Positions 1 through 8,440 of a stretch of DNA of 64,000 nucleotides are shown here, piece by piece; within the stretch, counting starts at the first letter, position 1, and the number at the start of each line of letters is the position of its first letter. The position numbers were made by a program, and so were the translations under genes. This DNA is from Enterococcus montenegrensis. Lineage in GTDB: Bacteria; Bacillota; Bacilli; Lactobacillales; Enterococcaceae. The stretch lies in contig NZ_CP120467.1 in assembly GCF_029983095.1 (NCBI RefSeq), forward strand, positions 124,001-188,000, written 5' to 3'. The notes under the pieces are model-generated. The model saw only the letters and a list, made by a program, of their open reading frames with translations, was not told the DNA's origin and ran no database searches.

Positions 1-2
1 AA

Positions 3-98
3 GCTATTACGTTATCTGTGCCAGGTAGCACACCAAAAGATGCGGTAAAATACAGCACGACATTAACATGGAGTTTGTCTGACGTACCAGGAAATTAA
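3..98 (+). CDS. WxL-domain surface protein, C-terminal end (partial)
   Basis: An open frame runs from the window edge to a TAA at 96-98 and encodes 31 residues ending LTWSLSDVPGN. This closely matches the end of the next gene (TFTWVLTDAPGN), including the second W-x-L motif (WSL). It is therefore the tail of a preceding WxL-domain protein. WxL domains bind peptidoglycan non-covalently and place the protein on the cell surface. Only 19 bp, containing an AAAGGAG ribosome binding site, separate it from the next WxL gene, so the two are probably cotranscribed. Confidence 0.8.
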   Translation, partial: AITLSVPGSTPKDAVKYSTTLTWSLSDVPGN

Positions 99-117
99 TA
101 AAAAAGGAGCAATTACA

Positions 118-855
118 ATGAAAAAAATTGGTTATTTATTTCTAACAACAAGTATTTTAGCAGGCGTGGCTCTAAGTGGTACGACAGCTTTAGCAGCCGA
201 TGGCGCCAATTATGATTCAAATGGGATTATTACGTTTACACCAAACACAGATCCCACTAATCCCGTTGATCCAATCAATCCAGTAGACCCAGTGGAACCC
301 GTTGATCCAACAGATCCAGCTGGCCCAAATCCAGGAACTGCTGGCCCATTATCGATTGATTATGCTTCAAGTTTAGATTTTGGCTCGCAAAAAATTACGT
401 CTAAAAACGAAGTCTACAAAGCAAAAGCACAAAAATATGTGGACAAAGATGCCGTAGAAAAAACAGGACCTAACTTTGTGCAAGTAACAGACAACCGGGG
501 GACAGAAGCTGGCTGGACGTTACAAATGAAACAAAATAATCAATTTAAAACAGCTGATAATGAAGAATTAACTGGGGCTGAAATTGTTTTTAAAAACGGC
601 CATGTCGTAACGGCTTCTGATTCAGCAGCGCCTACCGGTCAAGCGACTATTATTGCTGATCCAAGTGGTGCTTTGCAAGATGTAATGTCTGCAACAGCAG
701 GGCAAGGTGCCGGGACCTACTTACTAGATTGGGGTACAGATGCTACCACAGCAGCAGAAAGTATTGAATTAAGCGTACCGGGGGCAACAACGAAATACGC
801 TAAAAAATATACAACCACCTTTACTTGGGTGTTAACTGACGCACCAGGAAATTAA
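118..855 (+). CDS. WxL-domain cell-surface protein
   Basis: This 245-residue protein has a signal peptide (about residues 1-26, ending TALA before A27). A linker rich in N/D-P-V-D-P units follows at about residues 42-75, then a C-terminal WxL domain. The two family-defining motifs are visible as WTL at about 133-135 and WVL at about 237-239, close to the C-terminus. WxL proteins are secreted and attach non-covalently to peptidoglycan, usually in complexes with the DUF916 proteins encoded beside them, as here. The start is ATG at 118 behind AAAGGAG. Ligand and exact role cannot be read from the sequence. Class assignment is secure. Confidence 0.9.
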   Translation: MKKIGYLFLTTSILAGVALSGTTALAADGANYDSNGIITFTPNTDPTNPVDPINPVDPVEPVDPTDPAGPNPGTAGPLSIDYASSLDFGSQKITSKNEVYKAKAQKYVDKDAVEKTGPNFVQVTDNRGTEAGWTLQMKQNNQFKTADNEELTGAEIVFKNGHVVTASDSAAPTGQATIIADPSGALQDVMSATAGQGAGTYLLDWGTDATTAAESIELSVPGATTKYAKKYTTTFTWVLTDAPGN

Positions 856-901
856 GTTTTAAGACATGGGAAATAGAATAAAAAATTAAAATAAGACAAA
901 A

Positions 902-985
902 TACCCGGACAATAGTAGATAAACGTGCTAAAAACGCTGTTTATGGCGTGATTTTTAGCATAGAGAAATGTCTCAATTGTTCGGG
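902..985. repeat. Large intergenic hairpin between WxL and DUF916 genes
   Basis: The outer arms ACCCGGACAAT (902-912) and ATTGTTCGGGT (975-985) pair with one G-U. Inside, GCTAAAAACGC faces GCGTGATTTTTAGC. No T-run follows, so it is not a standard terminator. A related design occurs at about 5060-5125, which suggests a small dispersed hairpin repeat that may act as an RNA processing or attenuation element. Confidence 0.4.
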
Positions 986-1033
986 TAATCTGTTTTAATT
1001 ACTAACTATTTTTTCATTGAAAGGATTATAGAA

Positions 1034-2131
1034 ATGAAGGTAAAAAAAATAATCATGTTGCTAGCAGCCGTTTTTTGCTGTTTGTTATTACCACAGCCGA
1101 GTTTTGCCTCGGAGTTTAACTTTGCTGTGACACCAAAGACTTCTGCTAATCAAATTGATAAGACAAAGACGTATTTTGATTTATTGTTGGCACCAAACCA
1201 AGCAGATGAATTGTCCGTTGCATTACGCAATGACACGGAACAAAAAGTAATCGTAGAAGCTCAAATCAATAGTGCCACTACTAATGGCAATGGGGTTGTT
1301 GAATACAGCCAAAATGAGATTAAAGCAGATGAGACGCTGCAATATAATATTAAAGACTTTGTAAAAGCACCAAGTGAGGTTAGCTTGGCGCCTCATTCAG
1401 CAGCGGAATATAAAATTAAAATACAGATGCCCAATGAGAAATTTTCTGGTGTAATTGCCGGGGGCATCACGTTTAAAGAAAAAGCCGCAAAGACAGATAA
1501 TTCCACTGCCAAGCAAGAAGATAAAGGCTTAGCAATTAAAAATGAGTATTCCTATGTTGTGGCGTTATTGATGCGCCAAACTACAGATAATGGCGCGCCG
1601 AACTTGAAACTAACGAAGGTCGCCGCAGATCAGCGCAATGCACGAAATGTCATTCAAGGGAATTTACAAAATCCTAATCCTACCTATTTAAATCAATTAG
1701 CGACAAAAACAACGATTAGCAAAAAAGGCAGTGATACAGCACTTTATACGTCAGAAAAAAAAGGCATGCAAATGGCACCAAATTCCAATTTTGATTTAGC
1801 TGTAGCATTAAATGGTGAAGCTTTAAAAGCCGGTAAGTATACCATGAAAATCGAAGCCTATGGGCAGCAAGATGAAAAAGGACAGTTTAAATTTATTGGA
1901 GATGGTCATAAAGAAACCAATTATCACTACCATTGGTCATTGTCAAAAGACTTTGAAATTAAAGCTGAAGTAGCCAAAAAATTAAACGACTCAGATGTCA
2001 CCATCAAAAAAGACTATACCTGGGTATATATTTTAATCGGTATTTTATTGCTGCTCTTGTTAATTTTGTTCTTTATTATTTGGCGCAGAAAGAAAAATAA
2101 AGCAGATGATGAAGCAAAAAGTTCAAATTAG
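1034..2131 (+). CDS. DUF916/DUF3324 WxL-interacting membrane protein
   Basis: This 365-residue protein has an N-terminal signal peptide (hydrophobic residues 6-20, ending SFAS). A long extracellular part has the character of DUF916 followed by DUF3324: beta-rich, with the motif YDLLL-like 'YFDLLLAPNQ' near residue 50. One membrane helix lies near the C-terminus (about 330-350), followed by the basic tail RRKKNK. Proteins of this family lie next to WxL proteins and are thought to bind them and peptidoglycan at the surface. The start is ATG 1034 behind AAAGGA. The 3' end overlaps the sortase gene by 26 bp, which supports an operon. Confidence 0.85.
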   Translation: MKVKKIIMLLAAVFCCLLLPQPSFASEFNFAVTPKTSANQIDKTKTYFDLLLAPNQADELSVALRNDTEQKVIVEAQINSATTNGNGVVEYSQNEIKADETLQYNIKDFVKAPSEVSLAPHSAAEYKIKIQMPNEKFSGVIAGGITFKEKAAKTDNSTAKQEDKGLAIKNEYSYVVALLMRQTTDNGAPNLKLTKVAADQRNARNVIQGNLQNPNPTYLNQLATKTTISKKGSDTALYTSEKKGMQMAPNSNFDLAVALNGEALKAGKYTMKIEAYGQQDEKGQFKFIGDGHKETNYHYHWSLSKDFEIKAEVAKKLNDSDVTIKKDYTWVYILIGILLLLLLILFFIIWRRKKNKADDEAKSSN

Positions 2132-2873
2132 TCTGATTTTATTGTATGTCCTAGCAGTGACCCTGCTTTTTTTACCTTTTTTAAAGCAGGCATTGTTAAT
2201 TTATCAAACCGATAATGTCACACTTAAAACAAGTCCTTTGCATACAAGTGAAGAAAGTGTGGCTTTAGAAGCTGTGCAGCCACCGGATTTAGCTGATGTT
2301 TTAGCGTTTAAGAAAACGGCCGTCTTCAAAGAAAGCGGCGGGATAACATTACCGGCAGTAGGAATCAGCGTGCCTGTTTTTAACGGTGTGACCAACCAAG
2401 AACTATTAGTAGGCGCAGGTTCGCTTTTTCCAGAGCGCTCGCCACAAGATCATAATTTTGTCTTGATTGGTCATCATCTTGGGCGTGAGAACTTGCTGTT
2501 TGGCAAATTACTCCAGGTGAAATTAGGCGATAGCATTTATTTACGCTACGAAAATAATTTTTATCATTACAAAGTAAAGGAAACAAAACTCGTGCATCAA
2601 AGTGAACTGCAAGTTCTGGATGATCACAATCAAACAGAGATTACACTAATCACCTGCGATAAACCAACGCAAACGCAATGGCGCTATGTGGTGTACGGCA
2701 AGCTGGTTCAAAATAATACCCAGTCGCAAATAAAGGCACAAATGGTAAAACAGGCAAAAACGATTACGCGAAAAAATCAGCAACAAAATCGCTGGTATGG
2801 CATCGGCGTTATCGTATCGTTTTTACTTTGCTTGGTGCTGGGAATTATCATCATTAAAAAAATCAGTTCATAA
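2106..2873 (+). CDS. Sortase
   Basis: This is a 255-residue membrane-anchored transpeptidase. It has an N-terminal hydrophobic segment (8-33), a sortase fold and a second hydrophobic segment near the C-terminus (231-250). The catalytic residues can be seen: His in IGHH (123), Cys in TLITCD (184) and Arg in QWRYVVYG (193). Sortases cleave LPxTG-like signals and link proteins to the wall. Two membrane segments are more typical of class C enzymes, but the active-site motifs also fit class A, so the class is left open. It overlaps the DUF916 gene. No LPxTG substrate is visible in the window. WxL loci often carry a small LPxTG protein, which may lie upstream of position 1. Confidence 0.85.
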   Translation: MMKQKVQISLILLYVLAVTLLFLPFLKQALLIYQTDNVTLKTSPLHTSEESVALEAVQPPDLADVLAFKKTAVFKESGGITLPAVGISVPVFNGVTNQELLVGAGSLFPERSPQDHNFVLIGHHLGRENLLFGKLLQVKLGDSIYLRYENNFYHYKVKETKLVHQSELQVLDDHNQTEITLITCDKPTQTQWRYVVYGKLVQNNTQSQIKAQMVKQAKTITRKNQQQNRWYGIGVIVSFLLCLVLGIIIIKKISS

Positions 2874-2894
2874 TTTTAGAAAAGGGGTGATGTA

Positions 2895-3482
2895 ATGAGA
2901 AAAATGACGCGTTCGGTCTTTTTAGCAGTAGGAGCTTCAATTTTCTTGTTTTCAGAACACGCCTTAGCCAATACGGTTATTTATGATCCATTAGATCCGC
3001 ATAATGCGATTACACCAATCGCAAATGAAGAACAAAAAATTGAAACCAATAACACCCAAAAGACAGATGGAAAATTAGCATTGGAGAAAGAGGCAGATAG
3101 GTTACCTATCGTTGTCTCGCCAAAATCCGCTAAAAAAATAATAGAGGCAAAAAAAGTGATGCAAGACGTAGTGCCAAAAGACGCTTATTTATTAGATAAA
3201 CAACAGACAAAAAGTAAAAAAACAGCTGTCTTTCCAAGTGAGCCTTACTACTTATCACCTTTACAAGGGCGGAGAAAAAATCAAGTTTTAATGCTTAATG
3301 ACGAATTTTTTGCCCCCATGGAAATCGCAGCGTTATTGCCAGAAGGAAATGCAACTGGAGGAGATGATGCCGATGAATGGACAGAAATTGCGCAAAGTGC
3401 CTATGTATTATCGGGGTTGGTATTGTACGGTCAAGGAAATGGAAAATTAGAAGCGAGAGTGAGTGATGACTTTGCTGGCTAA
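2895..3482 (+). CDS. Secreted protein of unknown function in WxL locus
   Basis: This 195-residue protein has a clear signal peptide (hydrophobic 10-22, ending ALA-N). A proline-containing start of the mature part (YDPLDPHNAITPI) recalls the D-P linkers of the WxL proteins. It has no WxL motif, no LPxTG and no second membrane helix. I do not recognise the family. It lies 21 bp after the sortase gene behind AAAGGGG and overlaps the next gene by 17 bp, so it is probably part of the surface operon and exported. A sortase or WxL partner role is inference only. Confidence 0.65.
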   Translation: MRKMTRSVFLAVGASIFLFSEHALANTVIYDPLDPHNAITPIANEEQKIETNNTQKTDGKLALEKEADRLPIVVSPKSAKKIIEAKKVMQDVVPKDAYLLDKQQTKSKKTAVFPSEPYYLSPLQGRRKNQVLMLNDEFFAPMEIAALLPEGNATGGDDADEWTEIAQSAYVLSGLVLYGQGNGKLEARVSDDFAG

Positions 3483-4941
3483 TTTTTTAGCAAAAGAAGA
3501 GTGGCGTAAATATCAGCTCTTGAAAAAAGTAGAACGCAGCCCGTATTTTGCTTTAACAAAAAAAGAATTAATGGAAGAATTAGGAATTTCCAATTATGTA
3601 TTAAAAAGCCTGATTGATCAGCTGATTTTAGATTTGGAACACTATCAGCTGGCACCAGAAATAAATCTTTTTGTCGAGGAACCTTTTTTGCAACTGGAAA
3701 TTACCGGAAGTGCAAGTTCTGAAACGTTGTTAGAAAAATACGTGGCAGAATCAACGAGTTTTCAAATTTTAGCAGGGGCTGCTTTAGGGCAGTTCAAATC
3801 CTTGAATGATCTTTCCGAAAAAAAGTTGATCAGTTACCCAATTGCCCATAGCAATTATAAAAATTTGAATACGTATTTAAAAAATTTCGACATCACGATT
3901 GATAAAAAGTTTCGTTTAACCGGTAAAAGTGAAAAGAACGTGCGCTTATTTTTAACCGAGTTATTTGCCCGGATTTTTAAAAATGATCAAGATATTTATC
4001 CTGTGGCCGACCAAAATATGATTCAAACGAAATTAGAAGCGTTGGATTTAATCAAAATGACGATGCATCAAAAAATGAAGTTGATGCATTACTTACACGT
4101 AACCAATTTACGTATTCAGCAAAAAAAGTATGTAGAGTGGCAAGACTTAAGTTTTCTGTTGCCGGAAAATTTGGAAAAAGAAATGCAAACAGCCTTTTTT
4201 TACCGGGTTCCTTCGCAATACCGGGAGGCTGAAGCGGCGGCGTTTTACTGTTATTACGGGGCGCGTTCCAAAGAGATCGGATTAACATTTGCACTTGCAG
4301 AAAGTCCACAGATCAATCAATGGAGTCAAAACTTACTTGCGCAATTAATTCAAACTTTCCCAAAACTAGTCAAGGAAACGGAAAGTTTGGCTGGATTTTT
4401 GACCCGTAGCCGTTATTTACATTTTCAATTGTTAGAGACAAGCACGGCATTTGAAAGTATTCAGCCGGAAATAAATATTATTTATTTTCAGCAAAATTTT
4501 CCGCGCGTATTAGCATTTTGCAGGCGGTATATCAGCAATCTTAAGCAAACAGCACCTGATTTGTATCGCAAGAAAAAACAGCTTTTACTGCAGTATCTCT
4601 TTTTAATTTTGGATTCGTTTCCTAAAAAATTGATTTTGGAAACGATCAATGTGTATGTCGATTTTTCATACGGCAATTTGTACAACCAATTTATCGTAAA
4701 AAACCTCGATTTTTTTAAACAGATCGGCGCAAATGTTGTTCCGACAATCAAGGATGCGGATATTCTACTGACAGACTCACGGGAGTTAGGGCAGGATTAC
4801 CAAAAAGATTGTGTTGTCTGGTTAGCACCGCCACGACCTTTGGATTGGGCCAACTTGGCTCAAAAGGTAATTCAAAAAAGAGAGGCCAAATACAATGGGG
4901 AGAATTTAACTGCCGCAGGGACTGGTGGTACTTACAAATAA
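3466..4941 (+). CDS. Mga-like helix-turn-helix transcriptional regulator
   Basis: This protein of about 491 residues has N-terminal winged-helix character (residues about 8-55, KYQLLKKVERSPYFALTKKE and LGISNYVLKSLIDQL). A long helical middle follows, and the C-terminal part resembles the EIIB-like end of Mga/AtxA-type regulators. Such regulators are common at the end of WxL loci and control surface-protein genes. GTG 3463 and ATG 3466 are both possible starts; ATG is preferred. The gene overlaps the preceding one by 17 bp and ends inside a strong terminator. Regulation of the upstream locus is inferred from position. Confidence 0.65.
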   Translation: MTLLANFLAKEEWRKYQLLKKVERSPYFALTKKELMEELGISNYVLKSLIDQLILDLEHYQLAPEINLFVEEPFLQLEITGSASSETLLEKYVAESTSFQILAGAALGQFKSLNDLSEKKLISYPIAHSNYKNLNTYLKNFDITIDKKFRLTGKSEKNVRLFLTELFARIFKNDQDIYPVADQNMIQTKLEALDLIKMTMHQKMKLMHYLHVTNLRIQQKKYVEWQDLSFLLPENLEKEMQTAFFYRVPSQYREAEAAAFYCYYGARSKEIGLTFALAESPQINQWSQNLLAQLIQTFPKLVKETESLAGFLTRSRYLHFQLLETSTAFESIQPEINIIYFQQNFPRVLAFCRRYISNLKQTAPDLYRKKKQLLLQYLFLILDSFPKKLILETINVYVDFSYGNLYNQFIVKNLDFFKQIGANVVPTIKDADILLTDSRELGQDYQKDCVVWLAPPRPLDWANLAQKVIQKREAKYNGENLTAAGTGGTYK

Positions 4942-4982
4942 TAGTAGCAAATTTTTTGGGGAAGTTTGCTACTATTATTTGT
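4937..4982 (+). terminator. Strong terminator of the WxL locus
   Basis: A perfect 15-bp inverted repeat (4937-4951 and 4965-4979; arms AATAATAGTAGCAAA and its complement) is followed by T-rich sequence. It contains the stop codon of the Mga-like gene. The T-rich and A-rich flanks allow action in both directions. Confidence 0.8.
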
Positions 4983-5077
4983 GCTTTTCAGCAGTAAAGA
5001 GGCCGCTAATTTTTACTAAAAAATTGATTGATTTCCTAAGATTATCACTGTTAAGAGACGTAAAATAGTAGAAATTA

Positions 5078-5125
5078 AGCTCAAAAGCTGCAGTTATGGC
5101 AAAACATTTCTGCATTTTAGCTTCG
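5078..5125. repeat. Intergenic hairpin related to 902-985
   Basis: AAGCTCAAAAGCTGCAG faces CTGCATTTTAGCTT, with TTATGGC in the loop. The string ATAGTAGA, an AAGCT/GCTAAAA arm and TTATGGC are shared in the same order with the hairpin at 902-985. This suggests a small family of dispersed hairpins. The gene-free stretch 4983-5182 holds nothing else that I can support. Confidence 0.3.
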
Positions 5126-5182
5126 ACAATGGTATAGTTGAGTTAAGAAAATACTTAGAAATTTGGCTAAGAAGGTGAGCAG

Positions 5183-5710
5183 ATGGCAGTAAAAACGCGT
5201 TTGGCAAACGAGGCTGAAAAAGAGGCGGTTATAGCTTTTTTTAACAAAGGAATGGCACAAATCAATTATCCAATCGTAAGTTGGGTACCAAAAATCTACC
5301 CACTGGTAAGTGATATGACAGCCTCCTTGTCTAAAAAGGAACTTTATGTCGCAGAAATTGACGGTCAAATTGTTGGTAGTGTTATTTTAAATCATGAGCA
5401 TGAAGTAGAATATTCCGAAATTGCTTGGGCAAATCAACACCTTTTGGATGAAGAGTTTTTAGTCATTCATACGCTATTGGCAGATGCTGATTTTAAAGGT
5501 CAAAATATTGGGCGTAGTTTGTTAGCGTGTGCTAAAGAAGTTGCGCGAAAAAAAGGCTGTCAGGCCATTCGCCTCGATGTCTTTGCGGATAATTTACCGG
5601 CAAAAAGTCTCTATGAAAAATGCGGTTACTTATGGCGGGAGCGTAAAGAATTGCGTTCTTTTGATGACCGGGGCACAGATACGTGTGATTTGTACGAATT
5701 GCTACTCTAA
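5183..5710 (+). CDS. GNAT family N-acetyltransferase
   Basis: This 175-residue protein has a GNAT fold. The acetyl-CoA-binding motif A is visible as FKGQNIGRSLLACAKEVA at about residues 113-130 (Q/RxxGxG/S pattern). It is followed by IRLDVFADNLPAKSLYEKCGY, the typical motif B region at about 140-162. It would transfer an acetyl group from acetyl-CoA to an amine; the substrate cannot be deduced. The start is ATG 5183 behind AAGGTG. It is a single gene between two terminators. Confidence 0.85.
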   Translation: MAVKTRLANEAEKEAVIAFFNKGMAQINYPIVSWVPKIYPLVSDMTASLSKKELYVAEIDGQIVGSVILNHEHEVEYSEIAWANQHLLDEEFLVIHTLLADADFKGQNIGRSLLACAKEVARKKGCQAIRLDVFADNLPAKSLYEKCGYLWRERKELRSFDDRGTDTCDLYELLL

Positions 5711-5721
5711 AAAATTTACAG

Positions 5722-5750
5722 CAGACGTCTTTTGACAGGCGTCTTTTTTC
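5722..5750 (+). terminator. Rho-independent terminator after GNAT gene
   Basis: AGACGTCT pairs with AGGCGTCT (one G-U) around a short loop, followed by TTTTTT. Confidence 0.65.
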
Positions 5751-5806
5751 TTGTTAAAATACAAACATGCGTTCGGTTTGTCTTGTCAGAAAAGGTGGTG
5801 CCCAAA

Positions 5807-7126
5807 ATGGATTTAACGAAAAAAATCGGCATTTTAGCGGATGCAGCCAAATATGATGTCTCTTGCTCCAGCAGTGGTGTGAGTGATACGAGTCGCAGTG
5901 GGACAATCGGCAGTACTGAAGCTGCTGGAATTTGTCATTCTTTTACCGCGGATGGACGCTGCGTGTCGTTGTTGAAAGTGTTGTTTAGCAATGCTTGTAT
6001 TTTCGACTGCCATTATTGTGTCAATCGTCGTTCCAATCAGCGCCCGCGGGCTACGTTTAAACCAGCGGAATTGGCGAATTTAGTGCTTGATTTTTATCTG
6101 CGAAATTATATTGAAGGCCTGTTTCTAAGCTCGGCGATTGTAAAATCACCGGATTATACCTGTGAGTTGATGATTAAAACATTGGAAATTTTACGCTTTG
6201 AAAAAGGCTTTCGCGGTTATATTCACGTTAAAGCGATTCCTGGGGCGGATAGCCTCTTGATCGAGCGCTTGGGATATCTGGCTGATCGTATGAGTGTAAA
6301 TGTAGAGCTGCCTTCAAAAGATAGCCTGCAGCTTTTGGCACCGGATAAAGATCCTTATGAATTATATAAGCCGATGAAACAAATTGCCTTAAAAAAAGAA
6401 GAGCAAAATTTACTGCCCGCACTTTACCGTCACAAGACGCCTTTTGTGCCAGCAGGACAATCTACCCAGATGATTATCGGGGCGAGCCCGGAAACAGATC
6501 GTGCAATAGTAAAAATTTCCGGCAATTTGTATCAAAAGTATCAGCTAAAACGCGTTTATTATTCTGCTTATATTGCGATGAATGATGATTCACTCCTGCC
6601 AGCTGTAACGCAAAAGCCGCCTTTGTTGCGGGAGCATCGTCTGTATCAAGCCGACTGGCTCATGCGGTTTTACAATTTTACCCCCGATGAAATTTTGAAA
6701 AAAGAACAACCCAATTTCAATTTATATCTTGATCCCAAGGCCAACTGGGCAATTCAAAATTTGGATCGTTTTCCTATTGATGTGCAAACCGCAGATCTAA
6801 ATACGCTTTTGCGCATTCCTGGCGTAGGGCCAAAGAGCGCCCGCAATATATTACGCGCCCGCAAATATTATCGTCTTCATTTGAGCGATTTAAAAAAGTT
6901 AGGCGTGGTTGTAAAACGTGCCCAATACTTTGTCAGCTGCAACCACGAAAAATTTCCCGGCTTAGTCCAAGATCCCCAGTGGATTATTGAAGCCTTGATT
7001 TCAAAACGCCAATTTAAGCAGCTGCAGGCTCTTAATACCCAAAGTTTTGGTGAGCAGATGAGCTTGTTTGATGTCGAACGTTTTGAGCGGCAAAAAGGCC
7101 AGCAGCACCAATTTGCGTTGCAATAA
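5807..7126 (+). CDS. Radical SAM DNA modification/repair-type protein
   Basis: This 439-residue protein has a variant radical-SAM cluster motif (NACIFDCHYCVN, cysteines near residues 65, 69 and 72). Its C-terminal helix-hairpin-helix element (TLLRIPGVGPKSARNILRAR) is typical of DNA-binding repair enzymes. The combination matches the family annotated as 'putative DNA modification/repair radical SAM protein'. It pairs with the DUF4130 protein encoded next. I chose ATG 5807 (AAAGGTGG upstream) over an in-frame start at 5732, because MDLTKKIGILADAAKYDVSC is the usual beginning. The natural substrate is not known. Confidence 0.8.
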   Translation: MDLTKKIGILADAAKYDVSCSSSGVSDTSRSGTIGSTEAAGICHSFTADGRCVSLLKVLFSNACIFDCHYCVNRRSNQRPRATFKPAELANLVLDFYLRNYIEGLFLSSAIVKSPDYTCELMIKTLEILRFEKGFRGYIHVKAIPGADSLLIERLGYLADRMSVNVELPSKDSLQLLAPDKDPYELYKPMKQIALKKEEQNLLPALYRHKTPFVPAGQSTQMIIGASPETDRAIVKISGNLYQKYQLKRVYYSAYIAMNDDSLLPAVTQKPPLLREHRLYQADWLMRFYNFTPDEILKKEQPNFNLYLDPKANWAIQNLDRFPIDVQTADLNTLLRIPGVGPKSARNILRARKYYRLHLSDLKKLGVVVKRAQYFVSCNHEKFPGLVQDPQWIIEALISKRQFKQLQALNTQSFGEQMSLFDVERFERQKGQQHQFALQ

Positions 7127-7167
7127 GACAATATACAATTTAAAGCATCAGAAAGAAGGGATTTGTG

Positions 7168-7920
7168 ATGGTGTGGATGAAAGAAACGATCGACATTTTG
7201 GAATACGATGGGACATTGGCGGGTTTTTATACCGTCATTGACCTGTCATTTCGCCGCCATCAATTTCCGGCTGTCGTGTTAAATCCGGCTACAACGGAAA
7301 ATAATTTATTTCCGCCGGAGTGGATTAAAACTGATGAAAAAAAAGCCGAAAAGATTGCCCGTCGCCTGCAAGAAGTTCTAACACCAAATAACTATGTATT
7401 TCTTCACGACGGCTTTAATACGAGTTTGGAAAACAAGGAGACCTACTTGCTTCACGCGTTACATATTGGCCTTGATACCAAAGATAATTTGCAGAACTTT
7501 ATTGGTAAACCGGAAATTTTAGCACTAGATACAGCAGTCCGTGCTTTGTATGGTGAGGCCCACCAGTACAAAGGTTTTGTTCGATTTGAATATGTGGAGG
7601 ACGTTTTGTTTGCTAAAATTATGCCAAAGCACTACTGTCTGCCGTATATTTGCCCACACTTTGCAAAGCGTTACGCCAATGAAAAGGTCATGATTTACGA
7701 TGAAACCCATCAATTATTAGCCTGTCTGGAAAATGGCAGCTATCGTTTATTAGAAAATATCACGCTGCCCAAAGATAAGTTTTTACAAGGCAATGATATC
7801 GTAGGGGAGCAGTGGCGCGCCTTTTTAGCCGCTGTGACGATTAAAGAGCGCATTAACCCTAGCACCCAACGCAATCATTTACCATTGCGTTTCCGCTCTG
7901 AAATGACAGAATTTCAATAA
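7168..7920 (+). CDS. DUF4130 family protein, partner of radical SAM protein
   Basis: This protein of about 250 residues belongs to the TIGR03915/DUF4130-type family that nearly always lies next to the radical-SAM protein above. Family features seen are KGFVRFEYVEDVLFAKIMPKH (about 147-167) and the following PHFAKRYANEKVMIYDE. Some homologues are fused to a uracil-DNA glycosylase-like domain, which suggests a shared DNA repair or modification task. The start is ATG 7168 behind GAAGGG, 7 nt away. It lies 41 bp after the radical-SAM gene, so the two probably form an operon. Confidence 0.8.
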   Translation: MVWMKETIDILEYDGTLAGFYTVIDLSFRRHQFPAVVLNPATTENNLFPPEWIKTDEKKAEKIARRLQEVLTPNNYVFLHDGFNTSLENKETYLLHALHIGLDTKDNLQNFIGKPEILALDTAVRALYGEAHQYKGFVRFEYVEDVLFAKIMPKHYCLPYICPHFAKRYANEKVMIYDETHQLLACLENGSYRLLENITLPKDKFLQGNDIVGEQWRAFLAAVTIKERINPSTQRNHLPLRFRSEMTEFQ

Positions 7921-7929
7921 ACTTTTTTT

Positions 7930-8145
7930 GAGAGCTCAGTGGAAAAATTACGAAAAAAGCAGTCAGACCCCAGTAGGGCCTAGTGGAAAACTTGTTGAAA
8001 AGCAAAGAGGAAAAAAACAGTCAAAAAACGTTGTAAAAACCAAGTAAAACTAGTAGAAAACCTCCTGAAAAAGCTAAAAAGCAAAAAAGCAGGCGACCCA
8101 TCTTTTAAGTTGAAGATCCAAATAAATTTGGGGTCTTTCACTTAA
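7930..8145. repeat. Degenerate AGTGGAAAA repeats and hairpin
   Basis: Three loosely similar units begin with AGTGGAAAA or AGTAGAAAA (near 7939, 7982 and 8052), each followed by TGAAAA-like and A-rich sequence. A hairpin at about 8112-8141 (AAGATCCAAA / TTTGGGGTCTT) is followed by T-rich sequence and may terminate the radical-SAM operon. I see no gene in 7921-8436. Confidence 0.35.
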
Positions 8146-8204
8146 GCGACAAGGAAGTGGTGCGCTGTTTTTTTTGTTTTTCTATTTTAAGGGAAAAAAT
8201 GAAG

Positions 8205-8440
8205 TTTTCAAGAATTAGAGCGACCATAAGGCAAAAACTTGAGAAATTAGAAAAAATTTATCAAGCTTCTGCCTTATTGCTAGCGAGTTGGCCAAGTTTG
8301 CTCCGCTTTTCTTATTGTCTAGCTTCACAAACTAGCTCTCCAAGAAATAAGACGAAATTTCTAAAAATTAGAAAAACAATTTTAAGAAATCCCGCGCTTA
8401 TTTTTTGAGAGCTGAGGGCGGTTTGCTCAGCTTTTCTTAT
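8205..8440. repeat. Dispersed palindromic repeat, two units
   Basis: Units of about 110-120 bp are joined by the linker CAGCTTTTCTTA / GCTTTTCTTATTGTCTAGCTT. Each carries arms built around CTTGAGAAATT...AATTTATCAAG or ATTTCTAAAA...TTTTAAGAAAT. The same units occur three times at 51675-52092. The 83-codon open frame at 8157-8408 lies inside the repeat and is not considered a gene. Confidence 0.6.

Noticed and set aside
8157..8408. Open frame of 83 codons
   Set aside because: It lies inside the dispersed repeat and its composition is unlike a protein; the same bases recur at 51675-52092.
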